Counted from the first letter of the stretch, positions 54,601 to 64,000 are shown. The stretch is 64,000 bases of DNA from Winogradskyella marina (GCF_015645385.1 NZ_JADOET010000001.1:709365-773364); one strand, 5' to 3'. Made by a program: numbers and translations. The notes: generated by a model from the sequence alone, not told the origin.

Positions 54601-54888
54601 ATAAGTCTCATCCTTAAACTCTTCAAATCCAACATAAGAAATTGTAATAGTGTAAGGTCCACCTGTTCTCATATTAGATATTCTGTAGTAGCCATCATAA
54701 TCTGAAGCAACACCATATGTTGTTCCAGACGGTGTATGAACAGCTACAATACTAGCACCAGGCAAAGGATTTCCATTTGCCTCTGTTACTTGCCCACTAA
54801 TGGCTGCCGTTGTAACACCCTGAGCAAAAGCAGCTGTAGAGAACAGTGTCAATACAGTTGCCAATAAAAATTGGTTAAATTTTTTCAT
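51679..54888 (-). CDS. TonB-dependent receptor with carboxypeptidase-regulatory domain (Oar-like)
   Basis: From the ATG at 54888 this is a 1069-residue receptor with a signal peptide ending AFAQ, an N-terminal CarboxypepD_reg domain (ISGQVTEANGNPLPGASI...DGYYRISNM), a TonB-box region TLEEVVITGQ, a plug near residues 120-260 and a large barrel ending LRYTF. The plug is Oar-like rather than SusC-like; no susD follows, so it is probably not a classical SusCD glycan importer. The ATG at 54933 is upstream of the signal peptide. Substrate unknown. Confidence 0.92.
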   Translation of the reverse strand: MKKFNQFLLATVLTLFSTAAFAQGVTTAAISGQVTEANGNPLPGASIVAVHTPSGTTYGVASDYDGYYRISNMRTGGPYTITISYVGFEEFKDETYYLNLGETKRISISLSEDDNTLEEVVITGQSNSIFDSGKTGAETKVSQRQVNTLPSISRNIADFARLTPQAKISGDDVISIAGQNNRYNAIYIDGAVNNDVFGLAGNGTNGGQTGVSPISLDAIESFQVNVAPFDVRQSGFAGGSINAITKSGTNTFTGSAYTFLRNQDLAGKTPIDLAGDDSREKLDEFSSNTYGVRLGGPIIENKLFFFVNYEREDQETPQPFNISNYRGDATAADLNTLTDFLSSNYGYDAGGYANNTSSLVSDKLIAKIDWNINENNTLSLKHSYVKANQLNARASNSGSINFFNRSIDFESITNSTALELNTKIGNKFSNNLVVGYTSVNDDRGFPGNPFPSVQIFDAAGSSIYFGTEPFSTSNLLEQRVFTLTDNFEIYSGRHTITIGTNNEFSSAMNVFFRQNFGDYRFDDLASFYAGTPNRYRHGYSLLGGSGDDSEGAAEFDLFQFGLYIQDEVSFTDNFKLTAGVRIDIPFWEDGLENDDFNTRTVALLENAGKDLHGARVGQGIDANVHVSPRVGFNWDVNGEKSTQIRGGLGIFTSRVPLVWPGGTYNNNGLTAGYIQLTGSDAPEFNPNPNTQFQDPPQGSGSIGGQIDLFAKDFMLPQVFKTNIAIDQKLPGGFTFSADFIWNDNITAVTYENINIAGPQFSTTGAGSRPNYGFQKVDNTYSDIYLATNTGEGSSYNVSGTLAKNIITDKIDIRTAATYSYGDADGLLDATSSQNSSQWRNLETVNGSNRPDLSTSDFSPGHRVLANSTIEFKWTDKIKTRIGLYYEGAEGSPLSYVYGGNGSGLLSDTGSFSALAYVPANAAEAHLIDNGDVTAAQQWEALDAYIESNDYLSSRRGQFAERNADRTDWTHIIDLKFAQEFGITFGKKVHKFEITADIFNFTNLLNKEWGVRTFANFDQVQLLDFEGFASDGTTPQFTFDERAGETKNIVDDSGLQSSRWQMQVGLRYTF

Positions 54889-54920
54889 AAAATTTAAATT
54901 AATTGGTTTTTTAATTAGCG

Positions 54921-54928
54921 CAAATTTA
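54921..54928 (-). promoter_or_regulatory. -7 promoter box of the Oar-like receptor
   Basis: On the minus strand the sequence is TAAATTTG, matching TAnnTTTG, 33 bases before the preferred start. Confidence 0.55.
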
Positions 54929-54994
54929 CGCATTAGTCTTTTTAAAACATTATGACAATGTTAACAATTACTAACTCCAAAATTAATTAAAGAA

Positions 54995-55016
54995 TCCTTA
55001 AGTATTCCATTAAGGA
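54995..55016 (-). terminator. weak terminator-like hairpin after pgi
   Basis: TCCTTAA and TTAAGGA form a 7-bp stem with an 8-base loop, followed on the minus strand by a modest T-rich stretch. Confidence 0.4.
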
Positions 55017-55047
55017 CATGTGTTTTATGAAAACTTTTTAACAATAT

Positions 55048-56694
55048 TTAACAACATTTCTTAAAATATGCTAAAAGATTTTGTGTAGAAGCATCGTGTA
55101 TGGCATTAGAATCATCGTTTTTAAGCTCATTTAAAATAGATTTTGCCAATTGTTTCCCTAATTCAACTCCAAACTGGTCGTAACTGTAGATGTTCCAAAT
55201 AATGCCTTGTACAAATATTTTGTGCTCATACATGGCTATAAGTTTACCTAGACTTTCTGGAGATAATTTTTGAATTAAAAGTGATGTGGTTGGTTTGTTA
55301 CCTTCAAATACTTTAAACGGCAACAGTTGAGACACCTCTTCTTCTGAAAGGGATTGGCCTTTTAGTTCTGATAAAACCTCATCTTTTGTTTTACCATTCA
55401 TTAAGGCCTCTGTTTGTGCGAAGTAATTGGACATTAATTTATTGTGGTGATCTTTGTTCCCATAAAGCGACTCCACATAACCAATAAAATCTGTAGGAAT
55501 TAATTTAGTGCCTTGGTGTATTAATTGGAAAAAAGCATGTTGCGAGTTCGTTCCTGGTTCTCCCCAAATTAAAGTCCCTGTTTGATAGTTGACACGGCTT
55601 CCGTCTCTATCGACACTTTTCCCATTACTTTCCATAATACCTTGTTGAAGGTAGGTAGCAAATTGATTTAAATATTGTGTATATGGAATTATAGCTTCAC
55701 TTTCAGCATTAAAAAAGTTATTATACCAAACGGTTAATAAGGCTGAAATAACTGGTATATTTTCATTGAAATCCGCTGTCTTAAAATGTTGATCCATTTT
55801 GTGCGCCCCTTCTAAAAGGCTTTCAAAATGTTTATAACCTAAAGCCAAACTAATTGATAAGCCCACTGCACTCCACAATGAAAAACGACCACCAACCCAA
55901 TCTTTCATTGGGAAGATATTCTCCTCATCTATTCCAAAGTTTTTTACACTTTCAATATTTGTTGAGACTGCTACGAAATGCTTAGAAACTGCTTCTTTTG
56001 GTTGTGATTCTAAAAACCATGATCTTATTGAATTTGCATTAGATAAGGTTTCTTGTGTTGTAAACGTTTTAGAAACAATTACGAAAAGTGTAGTCTCCGG
56101 ATTTAAATTTTTAATCACTTCTTGATAGTGATCACCATCTACATTACTCACAAAATGCGTGCTTAAATGGTTTTTATAAAATTGAAGTGAATCCACAACC
56201 ATTGCCGGACCCAAATCTGAGCCTCCAATACCAATATTTACAACATCGGTTATGGCTTTTCCTGTATAACCTTTATGCTCTCCATTAACTACCGCGTTTG
56301 TAAAGTCTTCTATTTTCTTCTTAACCTCATGCACTTCAGGAATGACATTTTCACCATCAACAAGTACTTCAGCATCTTTTGGTGCTCTAAGTGCTGTATG
56401 CAACACTGCTCTTCCTTCGGTTGCATTGATGATATCACCTTCAAAATACTTTGAAATGGCATCTTTTAAATCGAGCTCATTTGCTAATTCAAATAACAGA
56501 TCTAAGGTTTCTGTGGTAATTCTATTCTTAGAAAAATCGGCATAAAAATCATCCCATTCAACCGTTAAATCATTTGCTCTATCTGCATCAGCTTTAAATA
56601 AATCTTTTAAATGCTGAGATTTAATGGTTTCAAAATGTGCTTGTAATTTTTTCCAAGAATTTGTGGTGGTTGGGTTAGTTGCTTTTAATGCCAT
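55048..56694 (-). CDS. pgi: glucose-6-phosphate isomerase
   Basis: The 548-residue enzyme interconverts glucose-6-phosphate and fructose-6-phosphate. Motifs are [15 protein letters not shown] near residue 155, the SKTFTTQET phosphate loop, [16 protein letters not shown] and the [14 protein letters not shown] stretch with the catalytic Glu/His. It begins 4 bases after the M23 gene stop, the last member of the DUF3108-TDO-M23-pgi unit. Confidence 0.97.
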   Translation of the reverse strand: MALKATNPTTTNSWKKLQAHFETIKSQHLKDLFKADADRANDLTVEWDDFYADFSKNRITTETLDLLFELANELDLKDAISKYFEGDIINATEGRAVLHTALRAPKDAEVLVDGENVIPEVHEVKKKIEDFTNAVVNGEHKGYTGKAITDVVNIGIGGSDLGPAMVVDSLQFYKNHLSTHFVSNVDGDHYQEVIKNLNPETTLFVIVSKTFTTQETLSNANSIRSWFLESQPKEAVSKHFVAVSTNIESVKNFGIDEENIFPMKDWVGGRFSLWSAVGLSISLALGYKHFESLLEGAHKMDQHFKTADFNENIPVISALLTVWYNNFFNAESEAIIPYTQYLNQFATYLQQGIMESNGKSVDRDGSRVNYQTGTLIWGEPGTNSQHAFFQLIHQGTKLIPTDFIGYVESLYGNKDHHNKLMSNYFAQTEALMNGKTKDEVLSELKGQSLSEEEVSQLLPFKVFEGNKPTTSLLIQKLSPESLGKLIAMYEHKIFVQGIIWNIYSYDQFGVELGKQLAKSILNELKNDDSNAIHDASTQNLLAYFKKCC

Positions 56695-56698
56695 TATA

Positions 56699-58012
56699 TT
56701 ATTGTATATCTGTATTTAAATCTTCGGTTATTGTGTTCTCTGGCTGCATAGGATCTCCTTCTAAGAAAAAGATATTATCTAGACGCTGTTTGATTGGTTT
56801 AATATGTTCTAAGAATTTCACTTTTAAGCTATCGGAAATCGGCTTAGCTTCTGGTAATTTTTGCTTAAATGGATCTACTTGTACTCCATTTTTCCAGAAA
56901 CGATAACACACATGTGGACCACCTGTATTCCCTGTCATACCTACTCTACCAATAATATCTCCTTGTTTAACATAATCACCTTTTTGAACTAAGCGTTTAC
57001 TCATGTGTAGATACTGCGTGGAATAGGTATCATTATGCCTAATTTTCACAAACTTACCATTGCCTCCTCGTCTTGTAGATTCTACAACCGTTCCGTTTGC
57101 CGTTGCCATAATTGGTGTGCCAATAGGAGCCGCAAAATCGGTTCCTCTGTGTGCGCGTACCTTATATCCATAAACTGCAATACGTCTTTTTAGGTTGTAA
57201 CGCGAGGATATTCTACTAAATTGAACAGGTGCTTTTAGAAAGGCACGTCGTAAATTTTTAGCATCTTCATTAAAGTAATCAACGATGCCTTTTATGGAAT
57301 CGGTTTCAAACTGAAATGCATAAAGAGAATCTCTATTATGCTCAAAATAAGCGGCTTTTACATTATCGATTCCCGCATAAATAGTATCATCAATATATTT
57401 ATCAGTATAAATTACTTTAAAACGATCTCCTTTTTGTAAGCGTCTAAAATCTATAGTCCAAGCATAAATATCATCGGCCATTTTATAGGCTAACACCTGA
57501 CTTAAACCCTTTTCTTCAAGTGTTTTTGAAATACTACTTTCAATAACACCTGTCGCTGTTTTTTCGACGTAAGTTATGGGTTTTCTACCATTATAAGCAT
57601 GGATAGAATCTTTTAGCCCGATAACCACATATTCTTCTTGATTTGGCTGATAAATAAAAGTCTCTGGACTTGGCAAGCTATCCTTTTCGGAGGCTTTTGA
57701 GTATAATAATGTATAGGGTCTGCCTGGATGAAGTTTTCTAATATCAAACGTATCTTTAGTAACTTCTGCAATTTCAAAAATATTTGGATACCCAATATTG
57801 TTACGCTGCATAATCTCACCAAAGCTATCTCCAGACTTAATAGTGTCGCGTTGCACTATATAGTCATTAATATCAAACCCAAACTCTAAAATTTTCTCCT
57901 CTTCAACAATTTCAGCTTGTTTCTTTTCTAAGTCAACTTCTGCTGTTTTATCCTCTTTACAAGCGTATATACTTACTGCAATTACAGCAATTGTTATTAA
58001 TCTTAAGCGCAT
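56699..58012 (-). CDS. M23-family peptidoglycan endopeptidase lipoprotein with HxC variant site
   Basis: The 437-residue lipoprotein (lipobox YAC) has a LysM-like N-terminal region and a C-terminal LytM/M23 domain. The HxxxD motif is HRGTD (His288, Asp292), and the second motif is PHVCYRF: His367 is kept, but Cys369 replaces the His that is normally a zinc ligand. Cys can bind zinc, so the site may still be active. It would cleave peptide crosslinks of the cell wall. It lies between tryptophan dioxygenase and pgi, 14 and 4 bases from each. Confidence 0.9.
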   Translation of the reverse strand: MRLRLITIAVIAVSIYACKEDKTAEVDLEKKQAEIVEEEKILEFGFDINDYIVQRDTIKSGDSFGEIMQRNNIGYPNIFEIAEVTKDTFDIRKLHPGRPYTLLYSKASEKDSLPSPETFIYQPNQEEYVVIGLKDSIHAYNGRKPITYVEKTATGVIESSISKTLEEKGLSQVLAYKMADDIYAWTIDFRRLQKGDRFKVIYTDKYIDDTIYAGIDNVKAAYFEHNRDSLYAFQFETDSIKGIVDYFNEDAKNLRRAFLKAPVQFSRISSRYNLKRRIAVYGYKVRAHRGTDFAAPIGTPIMATANGTVVESTRRGGNGKFVKIRHNDTYSTQYLHMSKRLVQKGDYVKQGDIIGRVGMTGNTGGPHVCYRFWKNGVQVDPFKQKLPEAKPISDSLKVKFLEHIKPIKQRLDNIFFLEGDPMQPENTITEDLNTDIQ

Positions 58013-58026
58013 TAATTTTAAGCTAA

Positions 58027-58959
58027 TTATAAATTATTTCCCCAGTTTTCTAATTCTTCTGCACTCCATAATTCCGGAAAGAAAATCCGTCTTTGGTATT
58101 TTGGGTGCATATATTTTTTCCAGTCACTTCCTCCTGTGGCTTCACCATCACCAATACCGCTATCAATATAGTGTTTGGCTGCGTTATAATGAGCCATTAC
58201 CCAACTCACATTAACGGTATAATCGTAATGACGCATGGCCGCAACAAGCTCTTCGTTTTTTTGATCTTTTTCTGGAAGCTCTTTAAAACGCGTCCAAAGA
58301 TTTTTGGTATTATAGGTTTCCATAAACCTTAAAAACTCGTCTTTGTAACGTTTTTCAAAATTAACTAAAAGTGTGGATTTTTTTCCTGTTTTATGGTCTT
58401 TTCCTGCAGCTTGCCAATATAAATGCTCAAAAGCGTGTGTAAATGGTGTATCTCTATCAATATCTTTTCTAAATCTAAAATCGATAAGGTTAATTAATTC
58501 CGTAGAAGCGAATTCAATAAGTCTATATTGTGCACTTTGAAAACCACTTGCAGGAGTAAGTGTATATCTAAATTTCATATACTGCTCTACATCCATACCT
58601 TCTCTCATAATGTTGAAGGAGGTAGACAACATATCGAAATAACGACTGATGCGCATTAATTTACTTTCAAAAAACGTCACGTCTAAATCTTCTTTTTCGG
58701 CGACTTGAGAAATTTCCCAAAGTATCATTTTAAAAAGCAACTCATTAATCTGATGATAAGCAATAAATACCATTTCATCTGGAAGCGTGGTGCGCTGAAT
58801 CTGTAGATTTAATAAGGCGTCTGTTTGAATATAATCCCAATACGTTATAGGTTTACTGTAGAGTAAGCCATATAAATGGTCGTCAGTATCTTGGTCTATT
58901 TTTTTATACTTCTCTTGAAGTGCTTTTACAATTTCGTCGTAGTTAGGTTGGTCTGACAT
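58027..58959 (-). CDS. tryptophan 2,3-dioxygenase family protein
   Basis: The 310-residue heme enzyme oxidises tryptophan to N-formylkynurenine. Family motifs are EMVFIAYHQINELLFKMILWEI near residue 60, the SGFQSAQYRLIE block near residue 140 and a C-terminal GGSDWKKYMHPKYQ. The heme-ligand His is expected in the C-terminal half (HYDYTVNVSWVMAHYNAAKHY). It sits close to the tyrosine catabolic genes hppD and hmgA, forming an aromatic amino acid degradation zone. Whether it uses Trp is inferred. Confidence 0.9.
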   Translation of the reverse strand: MSDQPNYDEIVKALQEKYKKIDQDTDDHLYGLLYSKPITYWDYIQTDALLNLQIQRTTLPDEMVFIAYHQINELLFKMILWEISQVAEKEDLDVTFFESKLMRISRYFDMLSTSFNIMREGMDVEQYMKFRYTLTPASGFQSAQYRLIEFASTELINLIDFRFRKDIDRDTPFTHAFEHLYWQAAGKDHKTGKKSTLLVNFEKRYKDEFLRFMETYNTKNLWTRFKELPEKDQKNEELVAAMRHYDYTVNVSWVMAHYNAAKHYIDSGIGDGEATGGSDWKKYMHPKYQRRIFFPELWSAEELENWGNNL

Positions 58960-58972
58960 TTTTTAATTAATC

Positions 58973-59761
58973 TTAAAATTCTATTTTAAAGGAGTGTTTT
59001 AAACCTTTAAATTCAACAAGATCGGCACGTAGAGAACCTACCGCTAAATCTGCTTTAATTTTTAAAGGAATTTTGTTTTTATCTGCACTTACCCAAAGCG
59101 TTAAACTTTCTTCTTCTTTAAACACACGACCAGCCATAACGTATGGTCTAAATTTAATGGTCTTTACTTTTACGTCAGAACCATTAACATCCACTTTTAT
59201 AGTCTCTTCACCTAAATACTTCAACTTAAAACCATAGTTTTCCTCGTCAAAAAACATATTGGTTTTTATTTCATCTCCAACTTTTAAAGACTCTGTATTA
59301 ATATTATTTCTTAAATAATAATACATAGACACCATATCCTGAACGTCTTGCTCTGTGGTAAAGTTTTTGGTCTCCTTATGTTTTTTATCAATGACCTCAG
59401 CAATCTTATTCTCGTGATCAAAATTAATTTCTACATCCTTTGTATGACCACCTTCATTTATTTTTCTAATGAATTTATAAGGAGCACCTGTTTCTATATC
59501 GAAATAGCTTTCGTAACGGTCTTTAACTTTAAAAAACCACTTAATCGCTCCAGTGGTCCAACCTTTTCCAACCACATGAAATACTGGTTTACCATCTAGT
59601 TTCTTTTCGTTAACAGAAAGTGTTGCATTACCTGCTTTAAAAAAGCCGCTATAGCTCATTTCAAATTTAAACCACTCACCTTCCTGAAAAGCCGATTCCT
59701 TTTCAATATTAGAGGTTTGAAGTCCTATAAAAAATAATATCGATGTAAATAAATATTTCAT
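58973..59761 (-). CDS. DUF3108 secreted protein
   Basis: The 262-residue protein starts at the ATG at 59761 (MKYLFTSILFFIG), with a probable signal peptide, followed by an all-beta DUF3108-type domain: GEWFKFEMSYSGFFKAGNATLSV...KVKDRYESYFD...LTLWVSADKNKIPLKIKADL. DUF3108 proteins are periplasmic or outer-membrane-associated beta structures with no established function. It precedes tryptophan dioxygenase by 13 bases. An upstream ATG at 59797 is possible but breaks the signal peptide pattern. Confidence 0.85.
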   Translation of the reverse strand: MKYLFTSILFFIGLQTSNIEKESAFQEGEWFKFEMSYSGFFKAGNATLSVNEKKLDGKPVFHVVGKGWTTGAIKWFFKVKDRYESYFDIETGAPYKFIRKINEGGHTKDVEINFDHENKIAEVIDKKHKETKNFTTEQDVQDMVSMYYYLRNNINTESLKVGDEIKTNMFFDEENYGFKLKYLGEETIKVDVNGSDVKVKTIKFRPYVMAGRVFKEEESLTLWVSADKNKIPLKIKADLAVGSLRADLVEFKGLKHSFKIEF

Positions 59762-59984
59762 AATCTCGAATTTGTAAATATAATTAATGTAACGCATTTT
59801 ATGTGTTACAATTATCTTAAATACAATTACTATTCCAAATCTATAAAATCTTTTAATTACAATCTAAAAACATAACTAATTTGAATACTTTAATTAATTA
59901 TACTCACATTTTAAAACACAACTGATATCAGTGTATTACCAACCCTTTAATGCGTATAAAAGAAGTTATCTGAAGAATAAATTA

Positions 59985-60083
59985 TGATACTTTGTGTGTC
60001 TTCTTTTCTGAAAGGTTAGAATAACATTAGAATTGGTTTTTTTATTAGCGCGTTTAGTTGCAGTAAACCAAACGCGCTTTTTT
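59985..60083 (+). ncRNA. candidate small RNA between DUF3108 and hppD
   Basis: A TAC-TTTG element resembling the -7 box lies near 59988-59994 on the plus strand, and an intrinsic terminator on the same strand ends at 60083. Both flanking genes are on the minus strand, so the terminator has no obvious protein gene to serve. The remainder of the 327-base gap (59762-60088) shows no gene. Confidence 0.35.
60047..60083 (+). terminator. plus-strand intrinsic terminator
   Basis: AGCGCGTTT and AAACGCGCT form a perfect 9-bp GC-rich stem, extended by GTT/AAC after one mismatch, and run into six T residues on the plus strand only. On the minus strand an A-run follows instead. Confidence 0.8.
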
Positions 60084-60088
60084 AAATT

Positions 60089-61249
60089 TTAAAGTGTCCC
60101 TCGTTTCTCTTGTTCTCGTTCAATAGACTCAAACAAGGCTTTAAAGTTTCCTGCTCCAAAACCTTTTGCTCCCATTCGCTGTATGATTTCAAAAAATAAG
60201 GTTGGTCGGTCTTCTACAGGTTTTGTGAAAATTTGAAGTAAATACCCTTCTTCATCGGCATCAATCATAATCCCTAAGCTCTTAAGCGTTTCGATATCTT
60301 CTCTTAGGGCGTGACTGTGCTCTTCTAGTCGTCCTGGAACGGCTCTGTAGTATTCTTCTGGAGGTGTGGATAAAAATTCAACACCTCTCGATTTTAGTTG
60401 TGATACGGTTGTAATGATATCGTCTGTTGCTACGGCAATATGCTGTACACCTGCACCTTCATAAAAATCCAAATACTCTTCGATTTGCGATTTTTTAGCG
60501 GCTTCTGCTGGTTCGTTTATAGGAAATTTAATGCGACCATTTCCATTACTCATTACTTTACTCATTAGCGCCGAATATTCAGTATGGATTTGCTTATCAT
60601 CAAACGATAGAAAGTTAACGAAGCCCATCACATCTTCGTACCATTTTACCCAAGTATTCATTTCGCCCCAACCCACATTACCAACCATGTGGTCTATGTA
60701 TTTTAAGCCTGTTGGTTCTGGGTTATAATCACTGTTCCACTCTACAAAACCTGGCATAAATTTACCTGTGTAATTTTTACGCTCTACAAACATGTGAACG
60801 GTTTCACCATAGGTATAAATTCCTGCTCTTACCACTTCACCAAATTCATCGGTTTCAACGGTTGGTTCCATATAAGATTTTGCACCGCGCTTGGTTGTTT
60901 CTTCATAAGATTTACGTGCATCATCTACCCATAACGCTACAACTTTTACTCCATCTCCATGTTTTACGATGTGCTTATTAATTTCAGATTTACTATTTAA
61001 AGGTGTTGTTAAAACCAAGCGAATTTTATCTTGTTTTAACACGTAACTAACAGCGTCTCTAGATCCTGTTTCTAAGCCTCTATACGCATACGACTGAAAC
61101 CCGAAAGCTGTCTTATAAAAGTGTGCAGCTTGTTTGGCATTACCAACATAAAATTCCACGTAATCCGTTCCTAAAAGCGGTAAAAAGTCTTGCGCTCCTT
61201 CAAATATTTTTTCTAAACCGTAGTTTACATTTTCTACTTCTTTTGCCAT
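60089..61249 (-). CDS. hppD: 4-hydroxyphenylpyruvate dioxygenase
   Basis: The 386-residue enzyme converts 4-hydroxyphenylpyruvate to homogentisate in tyrosine degradation. It has two vicinal-oxygen-chelate halves. The iron ligands are visible: His in YIDHMVGNV, His in GAGVQHIAVATDD and Glu in LFFEIIQRMG, and the C-terminal GFGAGNFKALFESIE gate helix is present. It lies close to homogentisate dioxygenase on the same strand, so the two steps are physically linked. Confidence 0.97.
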   Translation of the reverse strand: MAKEVENVNYGLEKIFEGAQDFLPLLGTDYVEFYVGNAKQAAHFYKTAFGFQSYAYRGLETGSRDAVSYVLKQDKIRLVLTTPLNSKSEINKHIVKHGDGVKVVALWVDDARKSYEETTKRGAKSYMEPTVETDEFGEVVRAGIYTYGETVHMFVERKNYTGKFMPGFVEWNSDYNPEPTGLKYIDHMVGNVGWGEMNTWVKWYEDVMGFVNFLSFDDKQIHTEYSALMSKVMSNGNGRIKFPINEPAEAAKKSQIEEYLDFYEGAGVQHIAVATDDIITTVSQLKSRGVEFLSTPPEEYYRAVPGRLEEHSHALREDIETLKSLGIMIDADEEGYLLQIFTKPVEDRPTLFFEIIQRMGAKGFGAGNFKALFESIEREQEKRGTL

Positions 61250-61352
61250 AAAATAAACGTTTATTTAAAATTTTTAGAACTTCAATTTCCAAAAAATGAA
61301 GTTTCTTAATTTAATTACTATTTCAAATCTAATACTGATTTGTTTTTACTAT

Positions 61353-61856
61353 TTACTCGTTATCCAAGCTATCTAATTCTAGTTCATGCACCTCATTTAA
61401 CACCTCTTCTTCAACGTCATCAATAATATATGTGTCATCATCCCAAGTCTCATTACTTTCTGGCTCTATGATCGTTTCATATTCAGATTCGTAATATAAG
61501 TCATCACTTTCAAAATTACCATTTTCAAGACCATCTAAAATAGCAGTTGACATTAATGTACCGTATAACGCTAACACTCCAAGCGCTACCAAAAACACAA
61601 GACTATTTAGTACAATGGCAATAATATTTATAATTTTAGCAGTGTTAACATTACTTCGTGTTTGCGGATTAAAGGCCTCAGGATTTTCACCATACTCACG
61701 TAAACTTCTGTTTGCCGACACCAATCCAATTATTGCCAAAATCAATGGAACAATAGCGGTAACTCCATAACAACAGCAGCCAGCGATACCAATAACTAGT
61801 GCTAATATTCCTAAAATTAATGATAGTGGATCTGCAGGTAATTTATTTTGATTCAT
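61353..61856 (-). CDS. small membrane protein with CCC motif (DUF4190-like) and acidic tail
   Basis: The 167-residue protein has two pairs of hydrophobic helices in the N-terminal 110 residues, with the Cys-rich AGCCCYG in the first, and a linker EYGENPEAFNPQTRSN. The last 55 residues are strongly acidic with almost no positive charge. DUF4190-like proteins have unknown function. It separates hmgA and hppD and is probably co-transcribed with them. The acidic tail is likely disordered. Confidence 0.75.
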   Translation of the reverse strand: MNQNKLPADPLSLILGILALVIGIAGCCCYGVTAIVPLILAIIGLVSANRSLREYGENPEAFNPQTRSNVNTAKIINIIAIVLNSLVFLVALGVLALYGTLMSTAILDGLENGNFESDDLYYESEYETIIEPESNETWDDDTYIIDDVEEEVLNEVHELELDSLDNE

Positions 61857-61876
61857 TTATAAATGTTTGTTATTAT

Positions 61877-63037
<1,161 letters not shown>

Positions 63038-63061
63038 GTTTTGAATGATTTTAAATATTAC

Positions 63062-63091
63062 AAAGACCTTTCGACTGCGCTCAAGGTGACA
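63062..63091 (-). repeat. dispersed repeat, TGTCACCTTGAGCGCAGTCG type
   Basis: On the minus strand it begins TGTCACCTTGAGCGCAGTCG and ends GGTCTTT. It matches the in-frame leuS element at 25 of 30 positions. Confidence 0.75.
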
Positions 63092-63126
63092 CTTAACTAG
63101 TAATTTTAAAGGTAATAAAATTTGTA

Positions 63127-63149
63127 GAGATTCCTGTCTATGCAGGAAT
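63127..63149. repeat. dispersed repeat, GAGATTCCTG...GCAGGAAT
   Basis: ATTCCTG and CAGGAAT flank a short centre, matching the elements at 18483 and 7927. Confidence 0.6.
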
Positions 63150-63154
63150 AAACT

Positions 63155-63181
63155 AGATACTGAAACAAGTTCAGCATGACA
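63155..63181 (-). repeat. dispersed repeat, TGTCATGCTGAAC type
   Basis: The minus strand matches the element at 21310-21336 at 24 of 27 positions. Confidence 0.7.
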
Positions 63182-63185
63182 ATGA

Positions 63186-63214
63186 TGTCATTCCGGATTC
63201 CTTTTAATAAGGAA
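63186..63214. repeat. dispersed repeat-like TGTCATTCCGGATTCC element
   Basis: TGTCATTCC start and GGATTCC...AGGAA centre resemble the other TGTCA elements and follow the previous copy after 4 bases. Confidence 0.4.
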
Positions 63215-63402
63215 ATGAAGATGAAGTTTTATGTTGGCCCAGAATGGTGTCATATATTTAAAACTACTGCTTTTTATGGTCTCATGCTGTTCGCGCTAAG
63301 AACATACCCTGAACTAGAAAATTTTCTCTTGCGCTCGGGGCATAATGTTACAAATATCAATAATTTTTTGTTATTTTTAAAGGAATAGAAAATTCATTTA
63401 AA

Positions 63403-63825
63403 ATGAAATTACGCATCGCATTAGTTTTTATGCTTTTAATAAGTTCATTTTGTTCTGCACAAACGTTAGACATTAAAACAGCTGACTTTAATTCTTCTGT
63501 AGTATTAAATGATGAATTGACTGCTTCTGAATTCACAACAATTGCAACATCATTACGCTTTGAGTTTCAACAAAACGATTCTAAGTTTTCTATGTTGGAA
63601 GCTGACACTGATTTTGAGCTTAATTCTGAGGTATCTAATTCAAAACTATTTTCCAACTTGAAGCTATTTGAAAACAACTACCAAAATGATTTCAATTATT
63701 CTAGAGGTTGTGGCACATTAGAAGATGGTTTGACCCATAACATTAATAGTAGTGATGTGATGATTTCGAGGTTTGTTGATTATGTGGTTAATGAGCAATT
63801 GAAAACCCTAATTTTTAAGGACTGA
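63403..63825 (+). CDS. small secreted protein, unknown
   Basis: The 140-residue product has a signal peptide (hydrophobic residues 4-16, ending CSAQ) and a polar, Asn/Asp/Ser-rich mature part with a single further Cys (GCGT). No family is recognised and no lipobox is present after the signal cleavage site. It stands alone next to a repeat-rich spacer; nothing follows to the window end except AT-rich sequence and a terminal poly-T. Confidence 0.55.
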   Translation: MKLRIALVFMLLISSFCSAQTLDIKTADFNSSVVLNDELTASEFTTIATSLRFEFQQNDSKFSMLEADTDFELNSEVSNSKLFSNLKLFENNYQNDFNYSRGCGTLEDGLTHNINSSDVMISRFVDYVVNEQLKTLIFKD

Positions 63826-64000
63826 TTTCATTTTAAACACAACAATAACCCATTCACATGCAAAAACTTAGTGTTAAAATCCAAACACAAAACTGTTAAA
63901 GTTTTAATTATTTTACAGTTTCAATTACGGTTTTTCCGCAGTTAACATTTCTTTAACAAATAACACATTTTTAATTTGGTGGTTTACATTTTTTTTTTTT

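Larger units (their letters stand above)
63038..63402. other. intergenic region made largely of dispersed repeats
   Basis: This 365-base stretch contains at least four short repeats in succession (63062, 63127, 63155 and 63186) and no convincing gene; a 70-codon open frame at 63176 begins inside the repeats and is rejected. Confidence 0.6.

Noticed and set aside
51679..54888. Classification as a SusC of a glycan-uptake locus
   Set aside because: No susD-like lipoprotein or glycoside hydrolase lies next to it, and the plug resembles the Oar group.
60047..60083. Hairpin considered as the terminator of hppD
   Set aside because: The T-run lies on the plus strand; on the minus strand an A-run follows the stem, so it does not suit hppD as a classical intrinsic terminator.
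63176..63388. 70-codon open frame on the plus strand upstream of the small secreted gene
   Set aside because: It begins inside the dispersed repeats (its first residues are the translation of the repeat) and has no recognisable domain; more likely non-coding.
63988..64000. Poly-T run at the window end
   Set aside because: It is cut by the window boundary, so its length and role (terminator or homopolymer tract) cannot be judged.

Overview
The window is a 64 kb piece of a low-GC chromosome from a marine-type member of the Flavobacteriaceae (Bacteroidota). The evidence is gene content and signals. Gliding-motility genes gldE and gldD follow mutY and ssb. There is an Oar-type TonB-dependent receptor with a carboxypeptidase-regulatory domain, a bacterial geranylgeranylglyceryl-phosphate synthase, S46 dipeptidyl-peptidase, DUF3098, DUF3127, DUF4301 and many short lipoproteins. 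Promoters carry the Bacteroidota -7 box TAnnTTTG and starts generally lack Shine-Dalgarno sequences. I see no rRNA, tRNA, prophage, insertion sequence or CRISPR array. This is almost entirely core and housekeeping genome, so the unusual material lies in details rather than in an obvious island.

Layout. 0.1-7.9 kb: a CzcO-like flavoprotein, a His-rich small exported protein, a CzcA-type RND pump fused to a TolC-like outer-membrane channel, its adaptor lipoprotein and a small beta-barrel protein. 8-19.8 kb: glyS, a membrane coiled-coil protein, comF, an Ig-like lipoprotein, a four-gene unit (aminotransferase, two paralogous charged coiled-coil proteins, omega-amidase), a DPP11-like S46 peptidase and ahcY. 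19.9-27.9 kb: one long plus-strand run of 4'-phosphopantetheinyl transferase, GGGP synthase, thiamine-binding protein, PnuC-type transporter, NadR-like kinase, DUF4301 and arfB, then a TPP riboswitch controlling a TonB-dependent receptor, which points to thiamine uptake. A degenerate Rieske-fold lipoprotein faces it.

28-39 kb: greA behind a terminator-like leader, a HIT protein, an orphan histidine kinase, flavin reductase, DUF3127, aat, tag, a thioredoxin-like protein, then the minus-strand block ftsX-DUF3098-uppP-truB-TonB-like. 39-55 kb: leuS (with a repeat-derived insertion), ald, membrane proteins, a 35-codon orphan ORF, rng, a 29-aa basic peptide, hup, mutY-ssb-gldE-gldD and the Oar-like receptor. 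55-64 kb, mostly minus strand: hmgA, DUF4190, hppD, DUF3108, tryptophan 2,3-dioxygenase, M23 endopeptidase and pgi, i.e. aromatic amino-acid catabolism next to envelope and sugar genes. A small secreted protein closes the window.

Several families of short dispersed repeats recur in intergenic sites, usually at gene 3' ends. One copy lies in frame inside leuS and adds about ten residues to the protein. No wholly new multi-gene system is evident. The best leads are the leuS repeat insertion, the thiamine/PnuC/NadR-like kinase cluster, the greA leader, two tiny genes flanked by their own signals, a TonB-like gene whose membrane anchor lies upstream of its first ATG, and a Rieske fold that has lost its cluster ligands.
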